From CAZYMI01 sp964648505 (GTDB taxonomy: Bacteria; Pseudomonadota; Alphaproteobacteria; Micavibrionales; Micavibrionaceae), in assembly GCA_964648505.1 (NCBI GenBank), contig CAZYMI010000002.1:1-64000 (forward strand): a DNA stretch of 64,000 bases, written 5' to 3'. Under the pieces are notes generated by a model. The model had not been told where the DNA came from. It ran no database searches and saw only the letters and a program-made list of their open reading frames with translations. Position 1 is the stretch's first letter. Each line of letters begins with the position of its first letter. Of this stretch, positions 9,404 to 17,459 are shown piece by piece. The translations under genes were made by a program, and so were the position numbers.

Positions 9404-10285
9404 CTATTGAAAGTAAATAGATTTTAAGGCTATCAAGCCAAAGGCTGAAGCCACCAGACCAAGACCCCAGAAAACATCTTTTCCTTCGCGTTTTTTTAAA
9501 GTGATATAAAGCAAAGTAATCCACACCGCATCCAAAAATAAAATCACCACAACAAAGCCTGGATTATCCACCAACTGATACGCATAGCTTTTTAAAACAT
9601 GCTGCGCGATCCAGGCAAGCGCAATATAAAACGCGACCTTGATAATCATTGGATCTGTCAGATTTGTATGTATTAACTTGGTGTTTATCCGGCCATAGAT
9701 CGCATAAAATACAGCAACAAAGAAACATTCAAAAAAAGCATACGCATAAGGTCCTTCATGGAACTGCGCTTGCCCTACAATTAATTTTGCTAAAATAGGC
9801 GCAAGCACAGCTGCCACAATAACAATCCAGACGGATTTGAGCGCTGTCCAAGACACAGGATTTTTTTTGAGCATGACCGCGCAAAACGCTGACAAGGAAA
9901 TACAGGCCAAAATTGCGAAAAAAGGATAAGGCTTGCGGATATATTTATCAAGCAACGCAGGATCAACAATAAACCAGACCAAAAAAGAAAGCACTGCAGA
10001 CACAGGCAAAATACGCGATATTATGCCTGCGCCGTGTATTTTCACTTGATTAAAATACACAATATCTGACACAGCAAAAAGCAATGCGGATGCAGCCATC
10101 ATCATATAAAATCTTGGTGAGGAAGGAACCCCCGTTACAAAAAGCACAACAGGCAGCAAGAACAAAGCAAGTATAACCCGCATCCAGAAAACAAGTGGTA
10201 CCGTTTCAACTTTCCATTTTTCCTGAATAAGGGGGATGAATGCCTGCGCAACAGATGCCAAAAGCGCAAGCGTAAGCCAGATCAT
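9404..10285 (-). CDS. EamA/DMT-like integral membrane protein
   Basis: A 293-residue, very hydrophobic protein with about ten predicted spans, short basic loops and a positively charged KKREGK before the last span. Size, span count and two-halves look fit the EamA (drug/metabolite transporter) superfamily; the substrate is unknown. Its ATG overlaps the recF stop (ATGA), so it is translationally coupled to recF, an unusual partner in the dnaA-dnaN-recF-gyrB order. A hairpin follows before gyrB. No charged signature identifies a subfamily, so the call is by architecture only. Confidence 0.65.
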   Translation of the reverse strand: MIWLTLALLASVAQAFIPLIQEKWKVETVPLVFWMRVILALFLLPVVLFVTGVPSSPRFYMMMAASALLFAVSDIVYFNQVKIHGAGIISRILPVSAVLSFLVWFIVDPALLDKYIRKPYPFFAILACISLSAFCAVMLKKNPVSWTALKSVWIVIVAAVLAPILAKLIVGQAQFHEGPYAYAFFECFFVAVFYAIYGRINTKLIHTNLTDPMIIKVAFYIALAWIAQHVLKSYAYQLVDNPGFVVVILFLDAVWITLLYITLKKREGKDVFWGLGLVASAFGLIALKSIYFQ

Positions 10286-11412
10286 GCAGCAGCCTCAAGC
10301 TGCCCTGAAGACACATGCAATCTGACAGCATGACGAATAGAGGAAAACAAATCTTCATCTGTGCCTGTCAGAAAAACCTGCCCTCCTAAGTCTGCAAGCC
10401 TTTCGTAAAGCTTTTGCCGGCGCTGCGCATCTAAATGTGCAGCCACTTCATCAAATAACAAGACAGGCAGACGTTGCCGTTCGCTTTGCAAAAGGCGGGT
10501 AAAGGCAAGCACAAGACCAATCAGTAGGGCTTTTTGTTCGCCGGTTGAACACAAAGGCGCAGGCATATTTTTGTCGGTATGCTGGGCTTGTAAATCAACA
10601 CGGTGTGCACCCCTTGTTGCGCCCCCTTGTACAGCATCATCAGTTCTTGCCTTCAAATAAAAATCCTTTAACGCCCCTTCAATATAAATCGCACTGTGCT
10701 GGATAAGTCCCTGTTCAGCGTAACCGCGCAAAACAAGAAGAGGCTGCGGAAAATCATCTTTCACAGCATTCTGTCCGATCACAGCATTCAGCTTTTCAAC
10801 AAGCATGTTTCTTGCCGCCGCAATTGCAACGGAAGCTTCTGCCATTTGACTTTCAAGTGCGCTAAGCCATACAGGATCTGCTGCATTTTCACCTTTTAAA
10901 AGTTTTGAACGCTCAATCAGTGCTTTCTCGTACCGAGTTATGCGCCCCGCATGTGACGGATCAAACGCATAAACCATCCGGTCAAAGAATCGTCTGCGAT
11001 CAGATATTGAGTCTGTAAAAAGACGATCTTGTGACGGGGTTAGCCAGTGAAGGGATATATAATCAGCTAACAGCGCTTGAGATTTTGCTTTTTCACCATT
11101 AATTTGCACAATACGCGACGATGATGAAGCGTCAAATTTTGTTCCCAGCCTGGCAGAAACGGGGCCGTACACAATATCCGCTGCGACAACCCAAGGGGAT
11201 TGCTGGGCTTGCACATCTTTCATCTGGCAGGCAGAAAGATCCGCGCTGCGCAAGCCGCGCCCAGGCCCTAAATAAGATATTGCTTCAAGAATATTGGTTT
11301 TCCCAGCCCCATTTGCCCCTGTTAAAACAACAAAGGGCGCATCAAGCCCCGTCAGATCAAGCGCCGCATAATTTCTGAAATGACGAAGGGTAAGCGACCT
11401 TATGCACGGCAC
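10282..11412 (-). CDS. recF: DNA replication and repair protein RecF
   Basis: SMC-like ATPase of the RecFOR pathway that helps load RecA at gapped DNA. The 376-residue protein has Walker A GANGAGKTNILEAI near residue 33, the N-terminal LRHFRNY block, a signature region CSTGEQKALLIGLVLA, and Walker B PVLLFDEVAAHLD followed by QVFLTGTD. The start is GTG (VPCIRSLTLRHF), four bases after the dnaN stop, as in the classic dnaN-recF pair. Length is typical. Confidence 0.96.
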   Translation of the reverse strand: MPCIRSLTLRHFRNYAALDLTGLDAPFVVLTGANGAGKTNILEAISYLGPGRGLRSADLSACQMKDVQAQQSPWVVAADIVYGPVSARLGTKFDASSSSRIVQINGEKAKSQALLADYISLHWLTPSQDRLFTDSISDRRRFFDRMVYAFDPSHAGRITRYEKALIERSKLLKGENAADPVWLSALESQMAEASVAIAAARNMLVEKLNAVIGQNAVKDDFPQPLLVLRGYAEQGLIQHSAIYIEGALKDFYLKARTDDAVQGGATRGAHRVDLQAQHTDKNMPAPLCSTGEQKALLIGLVLAFTRLLQSERQRLPVLLFDEVAAHLDAQRRQKLYERLADLGGQVFLTGTDEDLFSSIRHAVRLHVSSGQLEAAA

Positions 11413-11416
11413 GTGA

Positions 11417-12541
11417 TTACACGCGCAAAGGCATCAGCACATAAAGGGCAGACCCGTCAGCTGCATCTTCAATAATTGTTGGTGACGCTGGGTCCGCCAG
11501 TTTTATACGGCAAGCCTCGCCATCCACCTGAGATGTTATATCCATCAGATAACGAGCATTAAAACCAATTTCAATCGGTGATGCTTCAGAATGCACTTCA
11601 ACATCTTCTGTGGCTGACCCTGATTCAGGCGAATTTGCAGAAATGGTCATGGTTTTACCATTCAGCGTTATTTTTACCGCGCGGGATTTTCCATCTGAAA
11701 TCGTTGAAACACGATCAATCGCACTTGAAAAGGTCTTCGGGTCAACTTCAATTACCTTATCGTTACCAGACGGTATAACGCGTTCATAATCAGGGAAAGA
11801 ACCGTCAATCAATTTGCTGGTTAAAACAATATGATCAAATGCAAAGCGAATTTTGTTAGGTGAAACTGAAATACCGATTTTATCCGCCGCTTCTTCCAGA
11901 AGCTTGCGCAATTCAAGAATGGTCTTGCGCGGAATAATAACGCCGGGCATATCTTTTGCACCTTCAGGAAGCGGCATTTCAAACCGCGCCAAGCGGTGAC
12001 CATCTGTTGCAACAGCGCGCAGAACATCGACACCATTGGTTTGATTGGCGTGAACAAAAATACCGTTCAGGTAATAACGGGTTTCTTCCGTAGACATCGC
12101 AAATTTTGTGCGGTCGATAATCGCCCTTAAATCAGAAGCCTTTAAAGAAAAACTTGTTTGATACTGCCCCGACCCTAATTCAGGAAAATCGGCAACTGGC
12201 AAACACCCAAGCCTGAAATTTGAACGGCCCGCGCGCACCTTCATTGATGTCGCCTGATCATCAACCGTGATTTCAATATCGGAACCGTCGGGCAGCTTAC
12301 GCACGATATCATGTAGCATTAAAGCGGGCGATGTTGCGGAACCTTCTGTAACAACTTTAGCTGCAACACTCTCGTTAATCTCAAGATCCATATCGGTTGT
12401 CGACAACGTCAATGTACCATCTTTTGCGCTGAGCAAAACATTTGCCAGAATTGGGATTGTGTTTCGACGCTCAACTGCACTCTGAACGTGATTGAGAGAT
12501 CTTAAGAGAGCGGCGCGGTCGATTGAAATTTTCATGGCCAT
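11417..12541 (-). CDS. dnaN: DNA polymerase III beta sliding clamp
   Basis: Ring-shaped processivity factor of the replicative polymerase. The 374-residue protein begins MAMKISIDRAALLRSL and ends YVLMPLRV, matching the family termini (the conserved C-terminal MP-(L/M)R). Three clamp domains are present; KFAMSTEETRYYLNG is a typical block of the middle domain. It follows dnaA after a 137-base spacer that holds a DnaA-box-like palindrome, and recF follows after four bases. Confidence 0.97.
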   Translation of the reverse strand: MAMKISIDRAALLRSLNHVQSAVERRNTIPILANVLLSAKDGTLTLSTTDMDLEINESVAAKVVTEGSATSPALMLHDIVRKLPDGSDIEITVDDQATSMKVRAGRSNFRLGCLPVADFPELGSGQYQTSFSLKASDLRAIIDRTKFAMSTEETRYYLNGIFVHANQTNGVDVLRAVATDGHRLARFEMPLPEGAKDMPGVIIPRKTILELRKLLEEAADKIGISVSPNKIRFAFDHIVLTSKLIDGSFPDYERVIPSGNDKVIEVDPKTFSSAIDRVSTISDGKSRAVKITLNGKTMTISANSPESGSATEDVEVHSEASPIEIGFNARYLMDITSQVDGEACRIKLADPASPTIIEDAADGSALYVLMPLRV

Positions 12542-12629
12542 TGCTTACTTACCCTTGCACTACAAATCATTTTTTGCGAATGGCGTATTATAGCACCTGA
12601 TTTTTAGGGTAAACAAGGCACCGTCACAG

Positions 12630-12650
12630 CTGTGGACAAAATGTCCACAG
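12630..12650. promoter_or_regulatory. DnaA-box-like palindrome in the dnaA-dnaN spacer
   Basis: CTGTGGACA (12630-12638) and TGTCCACAG (12642-12650) form a perfect 9-bp inverted repeat around AAA. The left arm read on the minus strand contains TTGTCCACA, one base from the DnaA box TTATCCACA; the right arm is less close. An overlapping CACAGCTGTG palindrome lies at 12625-12634. It sits about 90 bases upstream of dnaN, where a DnaA-responsive operator or a transcript hairpin could act. Confidence 0.45.
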
Positions 12651-12678
12651 GGTGAAAATTATAATAATCTGGAAACTA

Positions 12679-14109
12679 TTAGCCTGTCAGAGCGCGACGG
12701 ACCAGTTCAACATCTTGAGCAAAAGATGGGTCTTCAACCATCAGCTCATCAATTTTACGCACAGCATGCATAACTGTTGTATGGTCACGCCCGCCAAATT
12801 TACGCCCAATTTCAGGTAAAGAACGCGATGTCAGCTGCTTTGCCAGGTACATAGCTACCTGACGTGGGCGCGCGACATTACGTGAACGACGGGCAGAGTG
12901 CATATCCGTTAGCTTCAAATTATAATGATCGGACACTTTACGCTGAATTTCATCAATCGTGATACGACGATCATGGGATCGCAAAAGATCAGAGAGAATA
13001 TCTTGAACGCTTTCAACGGTTACCGCCGCTTTTGTTACGTCTGAATGGGCAACAATACGGTTAAGCGCGCCTTCAAGTTCGCGGATGTTTGATGTAATTT
13101 TAAGCGCCAGAAATTCCAGAACAGCATCTGGAATATTGGCTCCCAACATGGCTTTTTTAGAACTTAAAATGCCTAAGCGCAAATCATAGGTAGAAGGGTG
13201 AATATCGGCAACCAAACCCCACGCCAGCCTTGAGCGCAGCCTTTCATCAAGGCCTTGCAGATCGGACGGTGCTTTATCGGCAGAAATAATGATTTGTTTA
13301 TTTTGATCAACCAGCGCATTAAAAGTGTGAAAAAATTCATCCTGCGTTGCTTCTTTACCTGCAATAAACTGAATATCGTCAATCATCAAAACATCGACGG
13401 AACGAAACTGTTCTTTAAATGTTAAAACATCTTGCGCGCGCAAAGCCCGAACAAACTGATACATAAATTTTTCTGCCGATAAATACAAAACACTTTTACC
13501 GGGGTGATTTTTACGCAAATCCCAGGCAATCGCATGCATCAAATGCGTTTTACCAAGCCCAACACCACCATATAAAAAAAGCGGATTGAAGGGAACGCTG
13601 GCACTTTCAACGACACGACGCGCTGCCGCAAAAGCAAGCTCGTTTGGCTTGCCAACGACAAAGCTTTCAAAAGTAAAGCGCGGATCAAGCGGGGAAGAAA
13701 GATCGGGATCAAGCTTAACAGCCGAATCGTTCTGATTTGATTTTACTTGTGTAACAGCTGTTTCTGCTGAATTTACAACGGGTACAACAACAAGTTCTAC
13801 TCGTTTTACGGCAGGATTAATTTGACAGGCTAGCTCAAGAATCCTTTTGTGATAATGGGTCTGGATCCAATCGCGCATAAAGCGGGTCGGAACCGATACT
13901 TCCAGCGCACCATGGTAAAAAGCCTGCAATGTCATCGGTTTAAGCCAGCTGCGAAAAACCGCTTCGCCAAATTCTTCGCGCATCTGCACATAAACTGTCT
14001 TCCATAAATCAAGAATGTCGGAAGATGGCGCAAGGGAAATACTATTTGAGTTTGTGTTCTTATCTTCTGCATTTAACTTTGTCATGGCAGAAGCCCCCTG
14101 ATCTTTCAT
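12679..14109 (-). CDS. dnaA: chromosomal replication initiator DnaA
   Basis: AAA+ initiator that binds oriC and opens DNA. The 476-residue protein has the N-terminal domain I (LWKTVYVQMREEFGEAVFRSWL), a variable linker, the AAA+ core with Walker A GGVGLGKTHL and Walker B VDVLMIDDIQF, and the C-terminal domain with the signature GRDHTTVMHAVRKI. Start is ATG at 14109 with GGAG upstream; ATG at 14085 is a weaker alternative. rpsT lies upstream, the usual alphaproteobacterial arrangement. Confidence 0.98.
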   Translation of the reverse strand: MKDQGASAMTKLNAEDKNTNSNSISLAPSSDILDLWKTVYVQMREEFGEAVFRSWLKPMTLQAFYHGALEVSVPTRFMRDWIQTHYHKRILELACQINPAVKRVELVVVPVVNSAETAVTQVKSNQNDSAVKLDPDLSSPLDPRFTFESFVVGKPNELAFAAARRVVESASVPFNPLFLYGGVGLGKTHLMHAIAWDLRKNHPGKSVLYLSAEKFMYQFVRALRAQDVLTFKEQFRSVDVLMIDDIQFIAGKEATQDEFFHTFNALVDQNKQIIISADKAPSDLQGLDERLRSRLAWGLVADIHPSTYDLRLGILSSKKAMLGANIPDAVLEFLALKITSNIRELEGALNRIVAHSDVTKAAVTVESVQDILSDLLRSHDRRITIDEIQRKVSDHYNLKLTDMHSARRSRNVARPRQVAMYLAKQLTSRSLPEIGRKFGGRDHTTVMHAVRKIDELMVEDPSFAQDVELVRRALTG

Positions 14110-14509
14110 GTAATCGTACTCCGTTATGCGTTTCTTGTTTCTTGTTTTTGTAACAACCTGTTCAAAAAGCGTTGAACACTTATTTCAAAAACGATGCCAG
14201 ATGACACCGAAGGATTCTTCTTTAATAATCCTTACATCCTTCCCCGGATGCTGTCATTTTTTCTCACTCACACGGCAAAAATTTCTCTCTTCAATCATAA
14301 CTGTTGGTACAGCCAGTTGAGAAAAAATTATTTTTCGTGTGTGCGATAAATTTTACGTTACGCTTCATTTTTCATCGATGCAACAAGAACAGTATGCGAA
14401 CGATAAAAAAGAATTTTAATTAAAAAATTTCGCTTAAATCAACAGTATCCTCCTTGTCTGATCTTGTTAAAAAATCAGCCTTACCGTTTGTCTATTATTT
14501 TCAATGATC
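14110..14509. other. AT-rich spacer upstream of dnaA, no clear oriC
   Basis: This roughly 400-base stretch carries no convincing gene. It is AT-rich, with a run such as AATTTTAATTAAAAAATTT near 14412-14430, an inverted repeat TGTTCAA/TTGAACA at 14159-14178 and a looser pair CACACG (about 14268) / CGTGTG (about 14335). I found no DnaA box matching TTATNCACA here. It must hold the dnaA promoter and is a natural place for an origin, but the sequence alone does not prove one. Confidence 0.35.
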
Positions 14510-14535
14510 AAAAAAACCGGTTTGAAAAACCGGTT
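14510..14535 (-). terminator. intrinsic terminator of rpsT
   Basis: On the minus strand, AACCGGTTT and AAACCGGTT form a 9-bp stem with a three-base loop directly followed by a T-run, only a few bases after the rpsT stop. This is a clear rho-independent terminator and separates rpsT from dnaA. Confidence 0.85.
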
Positions 14536-14540
14536 GAGTA

Positions 14541-14807
14541 TTACGCTTTTAACGCCTTGATTCTCGCGGACAATCTTGAAAGCGTGCGAGATGCTGTTTT
14601 AGCATGCATCAAACCTTTGGCCGCGCCGCGGGCCAGTTCTGGTTGTGCTGTTTTAAAAGCACTCTGAGCGGTATTAGCATCACCTGCGGCAAGGGCTGTT
14701 TCAATCTTTCTGATAAAAGAACGGATACGATTCATACGTGACGCATTAATATCTGTGCGTTTTGAAGTTGTACGAATGCGCTTTTTTGCCGAAGCGTGAT
14801 TTGCCAT
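14541..14807 (-). CDS. rpsT: 30S ribosomal protein S20
   Basis: Small-subunit protein that binds the 5' domain of 16S rRNA. The 88-residue basic protein begins MANHASAKKRIRTTSKR and contains the helix-rich repeats and the GLMHAKTASRTLSRL block typical of S20. AAGGAT lies eight bases before the ATG. It is monocistronic: a good promoter with an adjacent DnaA box precedes it and a strong hairpin terminator follows. Confidence 0.97.
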   Translation of the reverse strand: MANHASAKKRIRTTSKRTDINASRMNRIRSFIRKIETALAAGDANTAQSAFKTAQPELARGAAKGLMHAKTASRTLSRLSARIKALKA

Positions 14808-14842
14808 GTGCTTAGATCCTTAAATTCAAGAATTGAGGGGTT

Positions 14843-14872
14843 GTTTTAGTCCGACTTAAAGCCTCCTGTCAA
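14843..14872 (-). promoter_or_regulatory. rpsT promoter
   Basis: On the minus strand a perfect TTGACA -35 (plus-strand 14867-14872) is followed after 18 bases by TAAAAC as -10 (14843-14848). Transcription would start near 14836, about 30 bases before the rpsT ATG. The DnaA box at 14876-14884 sits three bases upstream of the -35. Confidence 0.6.
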
Positions 14873-14875
14873 GGT

Positions 14876-14884
14876 TTATCCACA
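14876..14884. promoter_or_regulatory. consensus DnaA box upstream of the rpsT promoter
   Basis: TTATCCACA is an exact match to the DnaA-box consensus. It lies directly upstream of the rpsT -35 element and about 770 bases from the dnaA start codon. A single box suggests transcriptional control by DnaA or titration rather than an origin by itself. Confidence 0.6.
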
Positions 14885-14905
14885 GGGGCCCAAAAGCTAC
14901 GGTTT

Positions 14906-15274
14906 TTAAGGCTTTGGGGCCAATGCAACCTGAATGCGAATACCGCCTTCAAGCAGTTGTTCTGATGTAATTTTTAAGACCTCATCCCCGCGATAAAACT
15001 GCCCGGGAGCACTTTGGGTCCAGCCAAGTTCAGGGAGAGTTTCAGCATAAAATTGGATAACTTTATCCGCTGAAAGCCCCTGCCCTTGAGCAAAAGCCTG
15101 CACAACCCGGCCCGAAGCATTGCCAAAGTTTATCTGATCTGAAGTTTGTTCAAAAAGCCCCTGCATCACAGGAATATCCGGCAGGTCTGTAAAAAAAACC
15201 TGTTCACTTGCTTTTACTTGAGGCGACACCGCTAAAAACACGATCAGGGCTATCAAAATTAAAATAATGCGCAT
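14906..15274 (-). CDS. small exported protein of unknown function
   Basis: A 122-residue protein with a clear signal peptide (MRIILILIALIVFLAVSPQVKA) and a predicted mature domain of about 100 residues. The mature part alternates short helices and strands (VIQFYAETLPELGWTQ, QFYRGDEVLKITSE) and has no cysteine, so it is probably a small periplasmic domain. The start has AAAGAGG at good spacing. It begins ten bases after mutM and is likely co-transcribed with it. I do not recognise a function. Confidence 0.75.
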   Translation of the reverse strand: MRIILILIALIVFLAVSPQVKASEQVFFTDLPDIPVMQGLFEQTSDQINFGNASGRVVQAFAQGQGLSADKVIQFYAETLPELGWTQSAPGQFYRGDEVLKITSEQLLEGGIRIQVALAPKP

Positions 15275-15283
15275 TGTGCCTCT

Positions 15284-16117
15284 TTAACGTTGTTTTTGCG
15301 GACAGTAGAAAGTGGACCTTCCGCCTTGTGTTATTTTAAGGATTTTTTCATGACAATGGCAGCCTTTGCAAGGCTTTCCTTCGCGCCCATACACAGCAAA
15401 AGAATGCGAAAAATAACCCGATGTTCCATCCGCCGCCTTAAAATCACGAATAGTTGACCCGCCCGCACGAATGGCCGCTTTGAGCACCTGGCAGATCGCA
15501 CGATGCAGCCGTGTAATTTCATCGCTACCCAGCTTTCCCGCTGCCTTTAAAGGTGAAATCCCCGCGCGATATAACGCTTCAGACGCGTAGATATTCCCCA
15601 CACCAACCACGACCCGCTGATCAAGAAGCGCTTGTTTGATTGCCTGTTTTTTATTTTTCAAGATTTGCAGAAAAATACGCGGCGTAAACTGCTGTGATAA
15701 GGGTTCAGGCCCTAGATTTTTAAAAGCAGCGTGCGTTAAAATTTCTGTTTTCTTAAGCATAAATACCATGCCAAAACGTCTGGGATCATTAAAAATAACT
15801 TGGGTTTTGTTATCAAGCATCAGGATAAAATGATCGTGCTTTTGTTTGGGATGGCAATCATCACTTGAAACTCTGAAACTACCTGTCATGCCTAAATGAA
15901 CGGCCAGAACATAGGGCGCATTTATAAATTCAAACAATAAATATTTCGCCCGTCTTGTGATTGTTTTCACTCTTAGTCCTTTTAAGACTTCTAAATCTTT
16001 CGCTGACAGCATTTGACGCAGCTTAAAACGCGACCGACCCACATCAATAATTTTACGGCCCCGCAAATAAGGCAGCAATGTCTGACGAACAATGTCAACT
16101 TCAGGTAATTCAGGCAT
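15284..16117 (-). CDS. mutM: formamidopyrimidine-DNA glycosylase (MutM/Fpg)
   Basis: Bifunctional glycosylase/AP lyase that removes 8-oxoguanine and ring-opened purines. The 277-residue protein begins with the catalytic PELPEV (Pro2 and Glu3), has the H2TH region with VVVGVGNIYASEALYRAGISP, and ends in the zinc-finger region CKGCHCHEK...GRSTFYCPQKQR. The usual ending is CPxCQ; here the fourth zinc Cys is replaced by Lys (codons CCG CAA AAA CAA), while an extra Cys lies in the first knuckle (CKGCHC). The enzyme may bind zinc differently or have a weakened finger. It is divergent from xthA, giving a base-excision repair pair. Confidence 0.95.
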   Translation of the reverse strand: MPELPEVDIVRQTLLPYLRGRKIIDVGRSRFKLRQMLSAKDLEVLKGLRVKTITRRAKYLLFEFINAPYVLAVHLGMTGSFRVSSDDCHPKQKHDHFILMLDNKTQVIFNDPRRFGMVFMLKKTEILTHAAFKNLGPEPLSQQFTPRIFLQILKNKKQAIKQALLDQRVVVGVGNIYASEALYRAGISPLKAAGKLGSDEITRLHRAICQVLKAAIRAGGSTIRDFKAADGTSGYFSHSFAVYGREGKPCKGCHCHEKILKITQGGRSTFYCPQKQR

Positions 16118-16162
16118 CTATACCCCTTGCCCGATGCTTTGTGTCCTGTCAATCATATCTTC

Positions 16163-16951
16163 ATGAAAATAGCGACTTGGAATATTAACTCTGTTCGCCT
16201 GCGTCTGCCGCAGGTTCTTCGTTTTCTCAAAGAACATAAGCCCGATGCTTTGTGCCTTCAGGAAACAAAATGCCCAGATGACGCTTTCCCCAAAGATGCT
16301 TTTATTGATGCCGGATACAACCATATCCATATCAATGGTATGAAAAGCTATAATGGTGTTGCGATTATATCGAAGCACGAATTAAGTTCGCCCGATATTC
16401 ACAGCCGCGTTGGCAAAAATGATTGCCGTCATATATCAGCAACGTTGAAAGATATTAGAGTACACTGCCTTTATGTACCGGCAGGTGGCGATATTCCTGA
16501 TATAAACACCAATGAGAAATTCAAGCACAAACTAGATCTGATCGATGAGCTGACAGCCTGGTTCCCGAAGATGCACAAAAAAAATGATGCCGCCCTTGTG
16601 CTGGGGGATTTTAACATTGCCCCCCTTGAGCATGACGTATGGTCTCATAAACAATTACTTGATGTTGTGTCGCACACGCCCATTGAAGTGGAAAAATTAA
16701 AAAAATTTCTTGTATCTTTAAACTGGACTGATGGCATTCGCCTCTTTGTTCCAGAACAAGAAAAATGCTATACATGGTGGTCATACAGAAATCAGGATTG
16801 GCAAAAATCGAATCGCGGGCGCAGGCTTGACCATATCTGGGTCACAGATCCGCTAAAGTCAGCATTAAAGTCTTATGATATTTTTAAAGAAACACGCAGC
16901 TGGACACAGCCTTCAGATCATGTGCCTGTTATGGTGACCCTAAAAATCTGA
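16163..16951 (+). CDS. xthA: exodeoxyribonuclease III (AP endonuclease)
   Basis: Magnesium-dependent AP endonuclease/3' exonuclease of base-excision repair. The 262-residue protein begins MKIATWNINSVR and has LQETKCPDDAFP (catalytic Glu), LGDFNIAP, RRLDHIWV and SDHVPVMV at the C-terminus, all standard for the ExoIII branch. I chose ATG 16163 because the family starts at MKIATWN; the frame is open upstream but holds no homologous residues. The start lies 46 bases from the divergent mutM start, so both promoters must sit in this short gap. Confidence 0.95.
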   Translation: MKIATWNINSVRLRLPQVLRFLKEHKPDALCLQETKCPDDAFPKDAFIDAGYNHIHINGMKSYNGVAIISKHELSSPDIHSRVGKNDCRHISATLKDIRVHCLYVPAGGDIPDINTNEKFKHKLDLIDELTAWFPKMHKKNDAALVLGDFNIAPLEHDVWSHKQLLDVVSHTPIEVEKLKKFLVSLNWTDGIRLFVPEQEKCYTWWSYRNQDWQKSNRGRRLDHIWVTDPLKSALKSYDIFKETRSWTQPSDHVPVMVTLKI

Positions 16952-16956
16952 TGCGC

Positions 16957-17118
16957 TTAAAAATCAACGCATTTACCATGAAGTTCCCAATCACCAAATC
17001 GTGTTGGTTCTGGTCCTTCTCGCCCACCAATTTCCTTTTTCAAAGGTACTTTTAAGGGTGTTTCTTGGCTTTGCTGTTCTTTTTGCGTATTGTCTGTATT
17101 GGTTTGTGATGGTGTCAT
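16957..17118 (-). CDS. DUF1674 / succinate dehydrogenase assembly factor 4 family protein
   Basis: A 53-residue gene. The first 25 residues are Gln/Thr-rich and disordered. The C-terminal half, EIGGREGPEPTRFGDWELH followed by GKCVDF, is the conserved core of DUF1674, the bacterial relatives of SdhAF4, which in mitochondria binds flavinylated Sdh1/SdhA during complex II assembly. No sdh genes are in the window. It is convergent with xthA (six bases apart) and divergent from the chorismate mutase gene, with starts 15 bases apart. Family assignment is strong; the role in this organism is inferred. Confidence 0.88.
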   Translation of the reverse strand: MTPSQTNTDNTQKEQQSQETPLKVPLKKEIGGREGPEPTRFGDWELHGKCVDF

Positions 17119-17132
17119 AGTTTTAAAATAGT

Positions 17133-17459
17133 ATGCTTGAGATGAAAATGGAAGATGTGGCCGACATCAAAGATTTATTAGCGCCTTTTCGGGCCCGGAT
17201 CGATTGTGTGGATGATCGCATGATTGCGCTTCTGAGTGAACGGATCAATATTATCCATGAAGTTGCTGCAGTAAAAAAGCAGCATCATATTCCTGCTATT
17301 TTACCAGACCGTGTTCTTGAAGTGATAGACCGCAACACGCTAAACGCGAAAAAACGCGGGCTTGATGAAAATATGGTAACCGCCTTATACCAAATAATTG
17401 TTTCACATTGCTGCACGCTGGAAGATAATTTGTTAAAAACCCCACAGGAAAATAAATGA
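17133..17459 (+). CDS. AroQ-type chorismate mutase domain protein
   Basis: A 108-residue all-helical protein with the AroQ pattern: FRARIDCVDDRMIALLSER in helix 1, AAVKKQHHIP with the conserved Lys, and a final helix MVTALYQIIVSHCCTLE. Such proteins convert chorismate to prephenate, the branch to Phe and Tyr. Free-standing short forms are common in alphaproteobacteria. Residues before MEDVADIKD may be non-native, so the start could be ATG 17145 or 17151. It overlaps htpX by ATGA. Confidence 0.85.
   Translation: MLEMKMEDVADIKDLLAPFRARIDCVDDRMIALLSERINIIHEVAAVKKQHHIPAILPDRVLEVIDRNTLNAKKRGLDENMVTALYQIIVSHCCTLEDNLLKTPQENK

Noticed and set aside
14110..14884. Calling oriC upstream of dnaA
   Set aside because: Only one exact DnaA box is present nearby, and skew or a box cluster could not be computed.
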